DNA of 64,000 nt, taken from NCBI RefSeq assembly GCF_900110895.1, contig NZ_FOIQ01000001.1:588472-652471 (forward strand), written 5' to 3'. The position numbers and the translations under genes are program-made. Below, piece by piece: positions 63,190-64,000 of the stretch. The stretch comes from Prevotella aff. ruminicola Tc2-24. GTDB taxonomy: Bacteria > Bacteroidota > Bacteroidia > Bacteroidales > Bacteroidaceae. The notes below the pieces were generated by a model, which saw only the letters and a list, made by a program, of their open reading frames with translations, was not told the DNA's origin and ran no database searches. The number at the start of each line of letters is the position of its first letter. Within the stretch, counting starts at the first letter, position 1.

Positions 63190-63528
63190 TTAGCTCTCTG
63201 CAACAACATTGTCACGAGACGGATCACGCCAGTAGACCTTATCCTCAACAAACTCCTGTGTAGCCAGAAGTGTTGCCTTGGGTAACTTCTCGTAATAACG
63301 AGAGATCTCTATCTGCTCACGGTTCTCGAACACCTCCTCCAGAGAGTCGTTATATGAGGCGAACTCTGCCAACTTCTTGCTCAGGTCTTCCTTGATCTGA
63401 ACACTAATCTGGTTAGCCCTCTTAGAAATAATAGCTACACTCTCATAGATATTATTTGTATCACGGCAGAGGTCCATAATGTTACGGGTCACGGTATTCA
63501 CCGGTGCTTTTGATTTCTTGTAATCCAT
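63190..63528 (-). CDS. rpoZ: RNA polymerase omega subunit, Bacteroidota type
   Basis: 112 aa. The core TRNIMDLCRDTNNIYESVAI and IISKRANQISVQIKEDLSKK corresponds to the omega fold that helps assemble the beta' subunit; the tail (FENREQIEISRYYEKLPKAT) is typical of this phylum. Lies between bamD and DUF4293, the usual arrangement. Confidence 0.92.
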   Translation of the reverse strand: MDYKKSKAPVNTVTRNIMDLCRDTNNIYESVAIISKRANQISVQIKEDLSKKLAEFASYNDSLEEVFENREQIEISRYYEKLPKATLLATQEFVEDKVYWRDPSRDNVVAES

Positions 63529-63563
63529 TGCGTATTTACTATTTACAATTACTGTTCTCTATA

Positions 63564-64000
63564 TTAGTCCTTAATAACTTTCTTACATTTTGCAATAAAC
63601 TTCTCTGCTATAGCAGCATTCTTGGATTCTGGGAATTCGTTAAGGAAGCCATAGCACTCATCCTCCGCCTCACGATAGCGATCCAGTCGCTTTTCCTCAG
63701 AACTATTCTCCGCAAGTTCAAACTTACTCTTCATGATCAGCAACATGAAATCCTCACGCAAACTACAATAAGGATAATTCTTCAACGCATTTTGCGCAGT
63801 AATAATGCACGACGTATAGTTGCTCTCCTCGTTGGAATTGATATTACCAAAATAACCACCCAGATTGTAATAAAGCTCTGCAGACAGATACTCTTTCTGA
63901 ATGAGTTTATCATATAGTTCATAGAGACGTTCCTGAGCCTGAGGACGAAGCTTTGAATCTGGGTATTGATCCATGAACTGCTGATACGCTGTAATAGCGC
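63564..64000 (-). CDS. bamD: Outer-membrane assembly lipoprotein BamD, 3' part only
   Basis: The coding sequence enters from the right edge (reading AITAYQQFMDQYPDSKLRPQ) and ends at 63564; about 145 C-terminal residues are visible and the lipoprotein signal is outside the window. TPR-like helices (DKLIQKEYLSAELYYNLGGY, YREAEDECYGFLNEFPESKN) match BamD, which links BamA to the other Bam proteins. The internal ATG at 63974 is not the start. A 35-bp gap leads into rpoZ. Confidence 0.88.
   Translation of the reverse strand, partial: AITAYQQFMDQYPDSKLRPQAQERLYELYDKLIQKEYLSAELYYNLGGYFGNINSNEESNYTSCIITAQNALKNYPYCSLREDFMLLIMKSKFELAENSSEEKRLDRYREAEDECYGFLNEFPESKNAAIAEKFIAKCKKVIKD

Overview
The window is a chromosomal segment of a Bacteroidota bacterium, most likely Bacteroidales and plausibly Prevotella-like (the genus is inferred). 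The evidence is consistent throughout: promoters follow the Bacteroidota pattern of TANNTTTG about 20 bp from an upstream TTG/TTTG. There are TonB-dependent receptors with N-terminal carboxypeptidase-regulatory-like domains, many lipoproteins, a ribosomal protein S16 with a long Ala/Glu-rich tail, the Bacteroidota-type RNA polymerase omega next to DUF4293, and pyruvate phosphate dikinase. No rRNA, tRNA, CRISPR array or complete insertion sequence was found.

Layout. 0.2-8.6 kb: metE, a small outer-membrane protein, a hairpin-rich non-coding block (3.35-3.91 kb), an unusual membrane-bound sensor kinase with an alpha/beta hydrolase, two proteins of unknown function, and a ZIP metal transporter. 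8.7-17.4 kb: one long operon with a TonB receptor, two lipoproteins (one DUF4876), a large outer-membrane barrel and a periplasmic M16 zinc protease; this is the best candidate here for a little-described uptake-and-cleavage system. 17.4-22.6 kb: a leader with a terminator, then tetR, an RND/MMPL exporter, a LolA-like protein and an outer-membrane protein, together a likely envelope lipid or hydrophobic-compound exporter. 22.7-24.5 kb: a methyltransferase and a DUF2023-flavodoxin operon, whose promoter is nearly a copy of the tetR-operon promoter, including a palindromic site.

24.5-31.2 kb is an accessory-looking stretch: metallo-beta-lactamase-fold hydrolase, VOC protein, two near-duplicate GNAT acetyltransferases, a J-domain/HIRAN pair, two hexapeptide acetyltransferases (one Vat/CatB-like), gene fragments, and a membrane protein with an XRE regulator. 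Three separate pairs of duplicated segments show that it has been rearranged. 31.2-38.2 kb: PhzF, ppdK, rlmD, a flavin-nucleotide-binding-like protein and an OprP-like porin. 38.2-46.9 kb: a surface-polysaccharide locus (flippase, four glycosyltransferases, MBOAT plus SGNH O-acylation pair) interrupted by rpsP.

46.9-64 kb: an exported protein, a periplasmic GH2 beta-galactosidase, nth, an envelope operon (secreted small protein, L,D-transpeptidase, ECF sigma, anti-sigma, Spy-like protein), rnz, a lipoprotein, mazG, valS, a GH3 beta-glucosidase, DUF4293, rpoZ and the 3' part of bamD, which runs off the right edge. Coordinates and motifs were read directly from the sequence. Family names rest on recognised motifs; functions of the DUF proteins and all regulatory links are inference.
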